Shown in pieces: positions 1-8,611 of a stretch of DNA of 64,000 nt. Below the pieces are notes generated by a model that had not been told where the DNA came from, made no database searches, and saw only the letters and a program-made list of their open reading frames with translations. Both the position numbers and the translations under genes were made by a program. Source of the stretch: Sphingomonas sp. HDW15A (lineage in GTDB: Bacteria; Pseudomonadota; Alphaproteobacteria; Sphingomonadales; Sphingomonadaceae); assembly GCF_011301715.1 (NCBI RefSeq), contig NZ_CP049870.1, positions 558,001 through 622,000 on the forward strand, written 5' to 3'. Positions within the stretch are counted from its first letter, which is position 1. Each line of letters begins with the position of its first letter.

Positions 1-12
1 CTTCTCGTTCCG

Positions 13-1551
13 ATGCATCTCGACAATTTCGCACTGGCGTTGGCATCCGGGTACATTGGCGGTTCTTTGAAAAAAGACGCCGCGCAGGACATCCAGTCAT
101 TGGTCGGCGAAGGCGTCGTCGGGTTCATCGAGATAGTACCCAGTTGGGCACTTACTGAGGGAGAGCCGGGGGACAGGGTCATCGCCGTAATCCAACGAGA
201 GGGACCTTCGCCAGCGCAAGGCCAGCCAGAGCTCTGCGCGGGGCCGATTAGGATAACCCAAGTCAAACGCGCTTACTTCAAGGATGACGCTTCACTTGCC
301 AACTTCGTCGCTTCTTACGACGCCTTTCCGGACGTCGCTACGAACTTGGTCGACAAAGAAGTCAAATGGCCTTCCGGCGGAGACGCGGAACGCCCGGATG
401 GCCTTGATTTTAAGCCCCTCCTGGGAAAAGCCGGGCGAGCGGAACTTGATTTCTTCGGCGGCCTTGGAGCGGGCGTCCTCGCCCTTCTGGCGGGCAGCGA
501 GCTGGACGATGCGCTTCTCAGTTTCCTGCAAGAACCCGGGCGTGGCGTTGCAGAAAATGCTCGCAATTTGCTGCTTGCGCTCGAGCCGCGCTCCTCCAGT
601 TTCGACGTTACCATCTGGAGTGTTGCGGTCGAGGCACTACGCAGGCGGTTCGGAAAAAAGGGATTCGATCGCCGTGAGTTTCTGGCGGAGATCGAGGGCA
701 GCGTGGTTGGCTTCGGCCCGGAGGCTGATGCCTGGCTGAAAGGTTGTCAGAAAGTCGTCGACGCCGAGATCGACATTCCGAGCCTCGCTGATAATGAAAA
801 GATCGGCCGGAGGGCCGCGCTGGCCGTCATTCTCTTGCACGACCCTTCGAGTTTGGACGAACTCGAGGACAACCTCGAGGCCGGGCCGATGGTCCGGGCG
901 CTTGTCACCGCGGCGGTGTATGCATTTAATGGACTTTCCCGCGCCGACGAGGGGTTGAAGACCCCTGCGGCCCGGATGGATGCGGCCCTCGAGATTGGTG
1001 AGCAGCTTTTAGCCGGCAATCCGGTGAACGTTGAGGTCGAGACGAGCCGGATTTCAACTGACCTTTCTCGCCATCAACTGGTCAACATCGCCGGCAAGAA
1101 GGCACTTGAGAAGGTTGTCGAGCCGCCTGCATACCTGGTCATGCTCAAGGCAAGGATCCAAGAAGCCGGCTACAAGGTGGGACTCGACGCGGCGTCTGGT
1201 CGGATCGGAATCCGGTCCGGCAAGGCCAACGACGAGCTCATAATAGTGGAGCACTGTCGGCGCTCGACACCTGCAAACCCGATCGTGAACCTAGTTCTCC
1301 CCATTTCGGCCCTGGGGGCCCGGCCGAGCGTGGCCGCGCTCAAGAAGTTAATGTCGACGGCTTGGGAGCACGGTACCGCTGTCGCGCTGCGGGAAGTCGA
1401 GGGCGTAGAAGAAGTGGTAGCCTTGGCAAGCCTGCCACTTGCCACACTTGACCGCGACGAACTGAATTTTCATGTCGAACGCTTGCTCCTGGTTTTCGCC
1501 GACCTGGCTGGAAGGCCGAAAAAAAGCCGACGCGTGAGGAAGGCAGCCTAG
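13..1551 (+). CDS. Hypothetical protein (512 aa), start uncertain at window edge
   Basis: I do not recognise this 512-residue protein. It is soluble-looking, with no signal peptide or clear membrane segment, rich in Ala, Leu, Glu and Asp, and has a basic C-terminus (about residues 500-512). The first residues (MHLDNFALALASGY) look like a natural N-terminus, but the frame stays open to base 1, so a longer product cannot be excluded. The stop lies 24 bases before the GTG of the phosphatase/ADP-ribosylglycohydrolase gene on the same strand, so the two are probably co-transcribed. That neighbour suggests a role near ADP-ribose or phospho-signalling, but this is guilt by association only. A real gene is supported by its length and by the consistent high-GC third-position pattern. 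Confidence 0.6.
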   Translation: MHLDNFALALASGYIGGSLKKDAAQDIQSLVGEGVVGFIEIVPSWALTEGEPGDRVIAVIQREGPSPAQGQPELCAGPIRITQVKRAYFKDDASLANFVASYDAFPDVATNLVDKEVKWPSGGDAERPDGLDFKPLLGKAGRAELDFFGGLGAGVLALLAGSELDDALLSFLQEPGRGVAENARNLLLALEPRSSSFDVTIWSVAVEALRRRFGKKGFDRREFLAEIEGSVVGFGPEADAWLKGCQKVVDAEIDIPSLADNEKIGRRAALAVILLHDPSSLDELEDNLEAGPMVRALVTAAVYAFNGLSRADEGLKTPAARMDAALEIGEQLLAGNPVNVEVETSRISTDLSRHQLVNIAGKKALEKVVEPPAYLVMLKARIQEAGYKVGLDAASGRIGIRSGKANDELIIVEHCRRSTPANPIVNLVLPISALGARPSVAALKKLMSTAWEHGTAVALREVEGVEEVVALASLPLATLDRDELNFHVERLLLVFADLAGRPKKSRRVRKAA

Positions 1552-1575
1552 TGGGGCGGAGCAGAGCGCATCTCC

Positions 1576-3072
1576 GTGGCACGAACTAGCCTTACCCACC
1601 CCCTTGAGATCGCAGCCATCCAGGCTGGCGAAGGGCTCGGCCGCATCGGGCTGACCTTCTGCCCGGGGAAGGTGCAACCGAACGCCGTCTCAGGTTCGTG
1701 GGAGCGGGACTTGAACGTTGATCTCGACGCGGTCGAGGCCTGGGGGGCAGCGGCCGTCGTTACACTGATCGAGCCTGGAGAGATGGCGGCGCTCAAGGTT
1801 GAAGCGCTCGGTGAGCAGGTCGCCAACCGTCACATGACTTGGTTCCACTTACCCATCCCTGACGTCGGCATTCCGGGTGCGCAGTTCGAGTCCAGCTGGG
1901 CTGCCGCTGGGGAAGCCCTCCGCGCGCTTATTCGCAGCGGCTTCGATGTCGTCGTCCATTGCAAAGGCGGCTTGGGGCGCGCGGGAATGATTGGCGGTCG
2001 GCTTCTTGTCGAGCTGGGCTGGGATCCCACGATGGCTATCCAAGCGGTGCGCAGGGTGCGACCAGGCGCTATCGAGACAGAGGCTCAGCGACAGCACGTT
2101 CTGAACACGGCAAGTATCGACGAGCCCTTTCGGGATGCTTCCAAGGACGCGGTCGAAGATCGTGCCCTCGGCTGCCTGTTGGGTCTCGCGGTTGGTGATG
2201 CCGTCGGAACCACCCTCGAGTTCACCGCGCGCGATAGCAATCCCCGCCTGAAGGACTTGGTCGGAGGTGGCCCGTTTGGACTGGATGCCGGTGAATGGAC
2301 CGACGATACCAGCATGGCGCTCGCGCTTGCAGATAGTCTTCTCAAAAGCGAGCGGCTGGACGAGGTCGATCTCATGCAGCGCTTCGTGCGCTGGTGGAGA
2401 GACGGAGATTACAGCTGCCGTGGTACATGTTTCGACATTGGAATTACCACCCGGCAAGCCTTGTCGAAGTTCGAGACGACCGGCGAGCCGATCGCAGGAT
2501 CAACCGATCCTCAGTCCGCCGGCAACGGGTCGCTGATGCGGCTAGCGCCCGTGGTCCTTCACGGTCTTGCCATAGGCGAACTTGGAGGCACCACGGCCGC
2601 GGTTCAGCAGAGCCGCACGACCCACGGAGCGCAGACTTGTATCGATGCCTGCGACGGCTTCGCGTTTAGACTCTATCTTGCGGTCACGGGCAAAATGCGG
2701 TCGTATGTGTTTGATTTCAAAGGCCACGGGGCAATCGATCCCGCGATCGGTACCATCTTTGAAGGTTCGTGGCGCGGCAAGCGACGCAGCGTGATTAAAT
2801 CGAGCGGTTATGTCGCTCATTCGCTTGAAGCGGCGATGTGGTGCGTTGCGCGAACATCCAACTTTCGCGACGCGGTGCTGCTTGCTGCAAACTTGGGCGA
2901 CGATGCCGACACGACCGCTGCGATTACGGGGCAGCTAGCAGGAGCATTGTATGGAAGCTCGGCCATCCCCTCTGAATGGCTGGAACGCTTGGCCTGGCGC
3001 GAGAAAATTCAGGATGTCGGCTGGCATCTCATATCCCGGCCAGGGTCAGGACCTCGTCTCCACCCAACTTGA
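1576..3072 (+). CDS. Tyrosine phosphatase-ADP-ribosylglycohydrolase fusion protein
   Basis: This is a two-domain enzyme with a GTG start. Residues 1-180 look like a dual-specificity/tyrosine phosphatase: the P-loop HCKGGLGRAG gives the HCX5R signature with C129 and R135. Residues about 195-480 match the ADP-ribosylglycohydrolase (DraG/ARH) family: a 'GCLLGLAVGDAVG' start, the metal-binding WTDDTSMA at 241-248 and a C-terminal LGDDADTTAAI motif holding the second set of Asp ligands. DraG-type enzymes remove ADP-ribose from proteins or small molecules. The phosphatase half would hydrolyse a phosphoester, perhaps a phosphorylated ADP-ribose product or a phosphoprotein; that part is inference. 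The motifs needed for both activities are intact. It follows the 512-aa gene with 24 bases between and sits in the accessory island. Confidence 0.85.
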   Translation: MARTSLTHPLEIAAIQAGEGLGRIGLTFCPGKVQPNAVSGSWERDLNVDLDAVEAWGAAAVVTLIEPGEMAALKVEALGEQVANRHMTWFHLPIPDVGIPGAQFESSWAAAGEALRALIRSGFDVVVHCKGGLGRAGMIGGRLLVELGWDPTMAIQAVRRVRPGAIETEAQRQHVLNTASIDEPFRDASKDAVEDRALGCLLGLAVGDAVGTTLEFTARDSNPRLKDLVGGGPFGLDAGEWTDDTSMALALADSLLKSERLDEVDLMQRFVRWWRDGDYSCRGTCFDIGITTRQALSKFETTGEPIAGSTDPQSAGNGSLMRLAPVVLHGLAIGELGGTTAAVQQSRTTHGAQTCIDACDGFAFRLYLAVTGKMRSYVFDFKGHGAIDPAIGTIFEGSWRGKRRSVIKSSGYVAHSLEAAMWCVARTSNFRDAVLLAANLGDDADTTAAITGQLAGALYGSSAIPSEWLERLAWREKIQDVGWHLISRPGSGPRLHPT

Positions 3073-3217
3073 CGATCAAAACCGTAGTGGTGACGGGGGC
3101 GCCTAGAGCTTTTTGCCATTCCTGCCGATGATTGGGGCAAGGTTGAACGACGAGTACCTGCAGGATTAGGTCAACAAGGCAGACGTAGGTAACTGCACAG
3201 CTGGCAGGAACATTGAC

Positions 3218-3682
3218 GTGCAAGACCAAGACAATCCCGGCGTCGTCGTGCCTCCCCCGTTGTTAATCTTTGCTGCCCTTCTCGTGGGACTTGCCATTGA
3301 TCCGGGTCTCCGTATTTGGCCGGCAATTAAAATCGAGACTGCACTCCCTGCTGCTTTCCTAGGGACAGCAGGTATCGCGATCGGTGCAATTGCACTTGGC
3401 CTGTTCAAGCACTTCAAGACGCGGCCAGAGCCGTGGAAACCTGCGTCCGCCTTGGTCACTACGGGCGTGTACAGTTTTACTCGGAACCCCATGTATCTCG
3501 GAATGCTGCTGATCTATGCGGCGATCGCGCTGTTGTTCCGCAGTGTCTCTGCGGGTGTCCTTCTAATTCCACTGATCCTAGCCTTGGACCAGCTCGTTAT
3601 CCGCAGGGAGGAACAGTATCTCGGCCGCAGGTTTGGGCCGCAATATGAGGAATATCGACGACATGTGCGCCGATGGTTTTAG
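3218..3682 (+). CDS. Isoprenylcysteine carboxyl methyltransferase-like membrane protein
   Basis: The 154-residue integral membrane protein has about four hydrophobic segments (near residues 8-25, 40-62, 90-105 and 106-125). It carries the family signature around residues 84-95, GVYSFTRNPMYLG, and a C-terminal 'RREEQYLGRRFGPQYEEYRRHVRRW' type tail ending in the conserved Tyr/Arg/Trp residues. This is the isoprenylcysteine carboxyl methyltransferase/phosphatidylethanolamine N-methyltransferase superfamily, which uses S-adenosylmethionine in the membrane. Bacterial members have mostly unknown substrates, since bacteria lack prenylated CaaX proteins. The start is GTG; 145 bases separate it from the gene upstream. 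It is convergent with the thermonuclease gene. Confidence 0.8.
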   Translation: MQDQDNPGVVVPPPLLIFAALLVGLAIDPGLRIWPAIKIETALPAAFLGTAGIAIGAIALGLFKHFKTRPEPWKPASALVTTGVYSFTRNPMYLGMLLIYAAIALLFRSVSAGVLLIPLILALDQLVIRREEQYLGRRFGPQYEEYRRHVRRWF

Positions 3683-3712
3683 GGGTGACATAACGAGGTG
3701 ATGGGCTGCTGA

Positions 3713-4369
3713 TTAGCACCAGGGCCGCTTGCTACCTTCGTACCAGCGAGCAAGCCCTTCGCTGACCAGGACTTCACCGACGCTTGATCCGTCAACCAGC
3801 ACGAGGCGAAGCTTGCGGCCGAACCTGTCGGCGTCGCGTCCGATTGATTCGACGGTGAGTTTTCCCGAGTTCACGAGCTCGTGGAGCCGCTGCGTCGCTC
3901 GATTGCCGAGCGCCAGTTCCTCGGAGCAGCGAGGACTATGTGTCTCGGGGGCATCAATGTCGGCGATTCGAATGTTCTGACCGTTGAGCCAGATCGTGTC
4001 GCCGTCGACCACGCAATTCGTTCCTCCGCCTGTATGACAGAAGCCGAAACTCGCGGGGACGTTTGTCGTTTCTCCCGTTCCTGCCGGGGGCTCCTCAGTT
4101 GCCTGACCACGAGATGCCCATTCCAGGTCGCTGCTATCCGCAACCGGCTGGCGAGCTGCCTGGGTCTCGTTCCACAAGATGGCATTGTCCGGGACAGCAA
4201 CTGAATGGCCGCTCGGCCATAGCCCCACGGTTAGGCCAACAATAATTGCTCCGCCCCAGAGCGGTAAGTAGCGCGACCAGCCGGGCTCACGCTTGGCATC
4301 TGGCCAGAAACGCAGGGGGTCACGGCGCCCACCCCGAATGACACTGAATTTCCTACGCGAACGACTCAT
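3713..4369 (-). CDS. Thermonuclease family (SNase-like) protein, membrane-anchored
   Basis: The 218-residue protein has a short basic N-terminus, one membrane segment at about residues 34-50 (LWGGAIIVGLTVGLW) and a C-terminal staphylococcal nuclease-like domain from about residue 115. Active-site landmarks are visible: VVDGDTIWLNG with the Ca-binding Asp, IRIADIDAPET with the first catalytic Arg, the Glu in CSEELALG and the DRFGRKL Arg. The domain would face the periplasm and cleave DNA or RNA. The linker (residues 60-110) is low complexity. It is convergent with the methyltransferase-like gene and divergent from the small zinc-ribbon gene, with about 90 bases between starts. Confidence 0.85.
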   Translation of the reverse strand: MSRSRRKFSVIRGGRRDPLRFWPDAKREPGWSRYLPLWGGAIIVGLTVGLWPSGHSVAVPDNAILWNETQAARQPVADSSDLEWASRGQATEEPPAGTGETTNVPASFGFCHTGGGTNCVVDGDTIWLNGQNIRIADIDAPETHSPRCSEELALGNRATQRLHELVNSGKLTVESIGRDADRFGRKLRLVLVDGSSVGEVLVSEGLARWYEGSKRPWC

Positions 4370-4461
4370 GCAATTAACCTAGCCGTCGGCTTGTGGGCCT
4401 GTCACCAATCTTGCCCGGCAACGGGCGTTCACGAATCGTTCTCGTGCAGATAAGACGAGGA

Positions 4462-4677
4462 ATGTCCACGAAGCACGTACGCACGGTCGCCGATCTCGTC
4501 AGATTTGGTTGTGGCTTGAGGATCGAGTGCGAGGAGTGCGGATCAGCCAGGAGCCTGGATGGCTACCAGGTCGGAGCGAAGGCAGGCGCCGGCGCCTTGT
4601 CGGCAGTAAAGCGGCGGCTCAGATGTTCCCGGTGCGGAGCAAAGGCCGCGCGGCTGACCGTATTGCCGCCTGTCTAG
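4462..4677 (+). CDS. Small zinc-ribbon protein
   Basis: The ATG at 4462 is preceded by a good ribosome site (GACGAGGA), which favours it over the longer frame from 4393. The 71-residue basic product has two CxxC pairs (CEECG near residue 17 and CSRCG near residue 55), typical of a zinc ribbon. Family and function are not recognised. It lies divergent from the thermonuclease and could be a small DNA- or protein-binding accessory factor of the island, but nothing in the sequence shows a partner. Confidence 0.6.
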   Translation: MSTKHVRTVADLVRFGCGLRIECEECGSARSLDGYQVGAKAGAGALSAVKRRLRCSRCGAKAARLTVLPPV

Positions 4678-4704
4678 CGAGGTAGTTCAAGCAACCAGCT
4701 AGAT

Positions 4705-5229
4705 TCATGCTTGCCGCAAGCGTTGGCGGAACTGGCCCAAGGTCGATCGTAGGCGGCTCCCGTCTCTCTCGACGGCGGTCAAGGTTTCCGAAGCTTCACT
4801 TTCTGTAATCACCAGCAGGTCCGAAGACTCACGACCTGCACGAAGTGAGAGCACACGAGCAGCGAGGTGCCAATTGCCCCGATGATCCAAGGTCACGGTA
4901 AAGGTACCGTGCGCTAGTTGTGCCCGGAGCGTGTCATGCTCCTTGAATTTAATCAGGGCATCAGCAGCTATCCCTGCCTCTTCGGCGAATTCCCCACCGG
5001 CGCCGATAGCGTTCCAGAGGGCGTCATATCGCTGGCCGAGCAAGTGGGGCAGCTTGATGGATTTGCCTCGCTTATCGACCGTTGCCAGGAAAAGGAGCGT
5101 TTGCGTTACCGCAGTCTCGCTTCGAGCGAATGCGTCCAGGCAGCGTCCCCGCCAGGTAGCAGCCGCATCGCGCGCTCTCTCGAACGCTGCGCGCGGCATG
5201 GCTGCTTCGATGGGACTGGCGGCGTTCAT
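4705..5229 (-). CDS. Hypothetical protein (174 aa)
   Basis: A 174-residue protein from the ATG at 5229; the frame stays open up to 5301, but the added 24 residues look non-coding. It is mostly alpha-helical by composition, rich in Ala, Arg, Leu and Glu, with no signal peptide, membrane segment or Cys motif. The middle part ('LLGQRYDALWNAIGAGG...HDTLRAQLAHGTFTVTLD') resembles proteins annotated only as hypothetical in Sphingomonadales islands. It is convergent with the zinc-ribbon gene. No function can be assigned. Confidence 0.5.
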   Translation of the reverse strand: MNAASPIEAAMPRAAFERARDAAATWRGRCLDAFARSETAVTQTLLFLATVDKRGKSIKLPHLLGQRYDALWNAIGAGGEFAEEAGIAADALIKFKEHDTLRAQLAHGTFTVTLDHRGNWHLAARVLSLRAGRESSDLLVITESEASETLTAVERDGSRLRSTLGQFRQRLRQA

Positions 5230-5378
5230 GGAGAAGATGTAGCCACACCAAGGTTTACGTGACGTAAGCGCGCCTAGGCGGATCGGCGGCTGGATTATCA
5301 ATCCGTCGACGGAGGTGATCTGATGATACTTATTGAGTATTGCTTCGCCGGCCTCGCAAAATCTTTGAGGATTTCTGA

Positions 5379-5693
5379 ATGGCGGTCAGCAAGAGCCTCG
5401 AATCTGCCTTCAACAACGCGATGATGGATATCTACGTTCGCGCAAAGAAGGAAGCGAAGTACACGGCTTCAATCTTCCATCGCATGCTCTGCGAAAAGGG
5501 CGGTCTGGCGACAGCGAAGCAGCTGTTAAACGATGCAACCGTTTCCCAGGGATATACAGCACTTTGGGAGAGAGGCCGACTGGATCTTACCGTCGAGGCA
5601 GTGGTCGTCGATAACCCTTCCTGGCACCAACTTTTCACAGACGAGGAGTTGAGCAGGGCGCGGAAACGCCTTTCCGACTATGGGTATTCGTAA
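5379..5693 (+). CDS. Conserved hypothetical protein (104 aa)
   Basis: The 104-residue helical protein starts at ATG 5379. The text 'AKYTASIFHRMLCEKGGLATAKQLLN...GYTALWERGRLDLTVEAVVV...WHQLFTDEELSRARKRLSDYGY' is a pattern I recognise from widespread small hypothetical proteins of bacterial accessory regions, often near restriction or defence genes, but the family has no assigned function. It is followed after 44 bases by the DUF6994 gene on the same strand, so the two may be co-transcribed. No catalytic motif is visible. Confidence 0.7.
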   Translation: MAVSKSLESAFNNAMMDIYVRAKKEAKYTASIFHRMLCEKGGLATAKQLLNDATVSQGYTALWERGRLDLTVEAVVVDNPSWHQLFTDEELSRARKRLSDYGYS

Positions 5694-5737
5694 GGCGGCG
5701 GGTTGAGTCCGGATGCCCAGTCAGAAACTCGCGAGCG

Positions 5738-6433
5738 ATGCAAATTGACACCTCATTTGACGTCAGGTTCGACGCCGGCGGCAAAGACCCTGACACGCAC
5801 AGCCCGACCCTGCGCCAATATCATCGGAAACTTTGGAGCAAGCCGCTGCCTAGCGGCAGGCCCTTCGACCTCAGTGACAAAGTGCCCGGTGTTTACCTCC
5901 ATCACCGTTCCGACCTTGGAGAGTTTTTTCTGTCCAGTGACTCGATTGTAAATTCGCTGACGCGGTGGAAATCGATGGGACACATTTGCGCGCTTTTCTC
6001 GGAGGAAGAAAACGAAGCATTTCGAACAATTAACTCCACAGTCGGCGCGACGATCATCTTTCCGGGCAACTGGATTGGCGGGAAAAACACGATCAATGGT
6101 GCGCGCGGTTTCATCCGAAAGATCGCTGACAGGATGGACCTCACCCTCGAATCCATCCGTCGTCACTACTTGGGCGAGCCGAGTCCGCTTGGTGAGACCC
6201 TCTCAAGGTACGACGATTTTTTCCAGTTGTTCGAAGACTTCGAAGGGTACGTCGACTTTTTCCTCCTGCAAGACCTCGTGGACGAGGACTCCGGAGTAAA
6301 GTTCTTCATGCCGTTTGATGATTTCGAAGGACCATCGGTTCCGCAGGACTTGGACACCTATAGGACATACCGACATCGCAGCATCGAGTTTGTCGCGGCG
6401 CGCAATAGTCGGATTGAGGGACAGTCTCTTTGA
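5738..6433 (+). CDS. DUF6994 family protein
   Basis: The 231-residue soluble protein starts at ATG 5738. Its N-terminus (DTSFDVRFDAGGKDPDTHSP, then 'LRQYHRKLWSKPLP') and the following segment about a 'GVYLHHRSDLGEFFLSSDS' are features I associate with the DUF6994 family, a group of unknown function. The protein is rich in aromatic residues (Phe, Tyr, Trp), especially in the C-terminal half, and lacks a signal peptide and membrane segments. It follows the 104-aa conserved gene by 44 bases. Assignment to the family is from memory of the pattern; function is unknown. Confidence 0.7.
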   Translation: MQIDTSFDVRFDAGGKDPDTHSPTLRQYHRKLWSKPLPSGRPFDLSDKVPGVYLHHRSDLGEFFLSSDSIVNSLTRWKSMGHICALFSEEENEAFRTINSTVGATIIFPGNWIGGKNTINGARGFIRKIADRMDLTLESIRRHYLGEPSPLGETLSRYDDFFQLFEDFEGYVDFFLLQDLVDEDSGVKFFMPFDDFEGPSVPQDLDTYRTYRHRSIEFVAARNSRIEGQSL

Positions 6434-6580
6434 TTTACTTACCATAGCTTCGTGGACTGTCCAGAATTGCCTTCCCTCGCCTCGGTCATTGTGAGTGCCA
6501 TGATTCAGCGAGGGGTAGTTGGGTGGGCTCGGCTCGACGTTCGCCTTACAAACTGCCGAAATGATGCCCCGAGAAGAAAA

Positions 6581-7225
6581 TCACTTAAAGCTTTCCAGCC
6601 CGTCCCAATCTTCGAAATGGGCCCACTTCCGCGGAGTGTCTCGCGCGAGCGGATGAGCTAGCCGTCCTTCTTCGAGCGTGCTTTCCATGCGCCCAAAGTT
6701 ACAGGGGGCACAGGTCACCACCATATTTTCCATTGTGCTCGGTCCACCCCGACTATTTGGGAGAATATGATCAAACTGCATCCATAGGCACTGGAAGGCA
6801 GCATGTTGCGAGGCGTTCGTCGTCCCCCATGTCACTGCCTGGGGATACGCTGCTTGAAAGCGCGCTCGCACAGAAGCCCGAATTACCGGAAGACCACAGA
6901 AACGACAGTGGAAGCCATCCCTGCGGATTAGCAATGCCCTTGTCGCCGCCGACGGCATCCGGGGCTTTGGCCGATCCGCGACAGGATAGTACGGCGGCGC
7001 ATCTATCACGTTGATGAAAGCGTGACGCTGTTTCCCACCCGGCCCCCAGACGGACTCCGTGAAAGCCTTCACCTCTGGCATATTGGCCGCGATAATCAGT
7101 TCCGCCGCCGCTTTCATATTGCCGTCACGATGGGCAGCGGCGGCCGATTTCAAGAGAGCGGCCGCCTCGAAACATGCTCGGATCGGTTCAACGAGGCATT
7201 GTCGCAGAGGCGGCATCACTTCCAT
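6581..7225 (-). CDS. HNH endonuclease
   Basis: The 214-residue protein has a helical N-terminal half and a C-terminal HNH nuclease domain. It starts at about residue 95 with LIRRDGFHCRFCG (first zinc CxxC), continues with FDHILPNSRGGPSTMENMVV (catalytic Asp-His, and the Asn of the HNH core) and ends with CAPCN (second zinc CxxC) and GRM. HNH enzymes cut DNA with a single divalent metal and are common in phages, restriction systems and mobile elements. No partner methyltransferase is next to it, so restriction activity cannot be claimed. It is in tandem with the Cys-rich gene upstream on the same strand. Confidence 0.85.
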   Translation of the reverse strand: MEVMPPLRQCLVEPIRACFEAAALLKSAAAAHRDGNMKAAAELIIAANMPEVKAFTESVWGPGGKQRHAFINVIDAPPYYPVADRPKPRMPSAATRALLIRRDGFHCRFCGLPVIRASVRARFQAAYPQAVTWGTTNASQHAAFQCLWMQFDHILPNSRGGPSTMENMVVTCAPCNFGRMESTLEEGRLAHPLARDTPRKWAHFEDWDGLESFK

Positions 7226-7289
7226 CCCGAGAGTCTATCCGACGGGACGTGGGCTTTCCATCAGCGCACAAAGACACCGAGTTGATGGG

Positions 7290-7589
7290 TCAATCTTCCG
7301 CGTGCTGATCGCACAAAGTCCGACAATGTCCCTGACGGTTGGTCTGAGTGTTCGCCACCGCACCGCATTCTTCGCACATTGAACGGGATATCGCCGTCGC
7401 GGCTTCGATCAGCCGATGCGCTTCGGGTGAGCCGCGATTAAGATACACTCGAAGCTCACCAAACTTCTGCTTGGCCTGTATGACAGCCAGATCGCTATCG
7501 ACGCCGGCTAGGTCCGAGACCAGTTGATCGAATAGATTTCGCCAACCGTTCGGGATCGACCAGTGTCGCAAGGGAGAAGTATTCGCCAT
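7290..7589 (-). CDS. Small Cys-rich conserved hypothetical protein
   Basis: A 99-residue product from the ATG at 7589 (the longer frame from 7688 looks non-coding). It contains 'QAKQKFGELRVYLNRG' followed by an Ala/Glu helix and 'SRSMCEECGAVA...GHCRTLCDQHA', a pattern shared by small phage and island proteins that pair a KFG-LR-Y strand with a terminal Cys cluster. The CxxC and CxxxC pairs probably bind zinc. Function is unknown. It precedes the HNH endonuclease gene on the same strand by about 65 bases and could be its accessory factor. Confidence 0.6.
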   Translation of the reverse strand: MANTSPLRHWSIPNGWRNLFDQLVSDLAGVDSDLAVIQAKQKFGELRVYLNRGSPEAHRLIEAATAISRSMCEECGAVANTQTNRQGHCRTLCDQHAED

Positions 7590-7745
7590 TCGCCCGTTGT
7601 AATTGATGGTGGATACATTGGCGAGCATTGGCCGATTGCGGACCGGCAGTTTTCGGAACATTAATAAGAAAATTTGCCATTTGCTCACGCAGGAAGTGGC
7701 AGCATCTGTCCACCGGCGAGTCTTGCCTTCTCTTGGAGCGCACTC

Positions 7746-8246
7746 TTGGATCTGACGACAAAGACCGACCCCGAGATCGAAACCTGGATCAGAAATTACG
7801 AAAATGCGGGCAAGACATCCGAAACGTTCTACCTTGAGCTGCTGGAAGAGCGTGTTCGACGTACGCAGCTAAAGCAAAGGCTGGATTTCGACCGATCGCT
7901 AGAGCACTTGAAGCAGGCGGCCATTGACCATGCCTGCATCTCGTATGGCGAACTGGCGAAGGCAAGCGGCGTGGAGTGGTCCAAGGCCAGACACCAGATG
8001 AACGGCTCCAGCGGCCATCTCGATCGCCTTCTAGACCTTTGCTACGCTCGCGGCCTGCCTCTGCTAACAGCGACATGCGTCAATCAAGATAACGTCGCGG
8101 ATGGAGAGCTTGGAGAGGAGGCCTTGGCAGGCTTCGTTGCCGGCGCGCGCAGGCTTGGTCTCGTGGTCCACGATCCGCGCGAATTCCATCATCGATGCCG
8201 CGACGAATGTTGGGAATGGGGTGCGAAGGAACAGTCGGGCGACTGA
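7746..8246 (+). CDS. Hypothetical protein (166 aa), TTG start
   Basis: I place the start at TTG 7746 because GGAG lies seven bases before it; the extension to 7674 has no ribosome site and looks non-coding. The 166-residue product begins LDLTTKTDPEIETWIRNYE, has a charged helical N-terminal half and a central segment (SYGELAKASGVEWSKARHQMNG) that could be a helix-turn-helix-like fold or a small substrate-binding helix pair. The ending is rich in His, Arg and Cys (HHRCRDECWEWG). Similar proteins occur as single hypothetical genes in proteobacteria; function is unknown. The downstream 365 bases hold only a possible zinc-ribbon fragment and a mini-ORF before the TIR operon. Confidence 0.6.
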   Translation: MDLTTKTDPEIETWIRNYENAGKTSETFYLELLEERVRRTQLKQRLDFDRSLEHLKQAAIDHACISYGELAKASGVEWSKARHQMNGSSGHLDRLLDLCYARGLPLLTATCVNQDNVADGELGEEALAGFVAGARRLGLVVHDPREFHHRCRDECWEWGAKEQSGD

Positions 8247-8247
8247 G

Positions 8248-8370
8248 GCTCGATCTTTTTCCGGCACTGGGCGGAAGACCGAATGTTCAAGTTGCGGCTT
8301 ACTATTCGGCTACGGCGAAGGTTACATCTCTGAGGAGGTTTCCCTCTGTGACTCTTGCGACGGGGGTTAA
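8248..8370 (+). pseudogene. Possible zinc-ribbon fragment in the gap before the TIR operon
   Basis: Directly after the 166-aa gene, in a shifted frame, a stretch reads RKTECSSCG, then 'LLFGYGEGYISEEVSLCDSCDGG' and a stop. The two CxxC pairs separated by 17 residues form a convincing zinc-ribbon C-terminus. There is no credible start codon of its own after 8246; in frame it runs back into the preceding gene. It may be a remnant of another gene, or an extension of the upstream gene separated by a frameshift. The rest of 8371-8611 shows nothing I can identify. Confidence 0.3.
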
Positions 8371-8611
8371 TGGCGCAAGCGGACCAGACGGGTGTTGGGA
8401 AAGGCATCAGGGTTTTCAGCCGGCCCCTGCAAGAATTGATCTTTTTCCCTTTCCATTAATGGCGTGCAGAAATCGCGGCCTGAACCGAAACTGGCTGCAA
8501 ACAGACCGAGCGCTTTAGTGACCTCGACGGCGAAGCAGTCGATGGGCACCAGTCATCACAAGCTAAAATCGAGCACCAAAGCGATCACTTTCCGAGAAAC
8601 CCTACGTAAAA

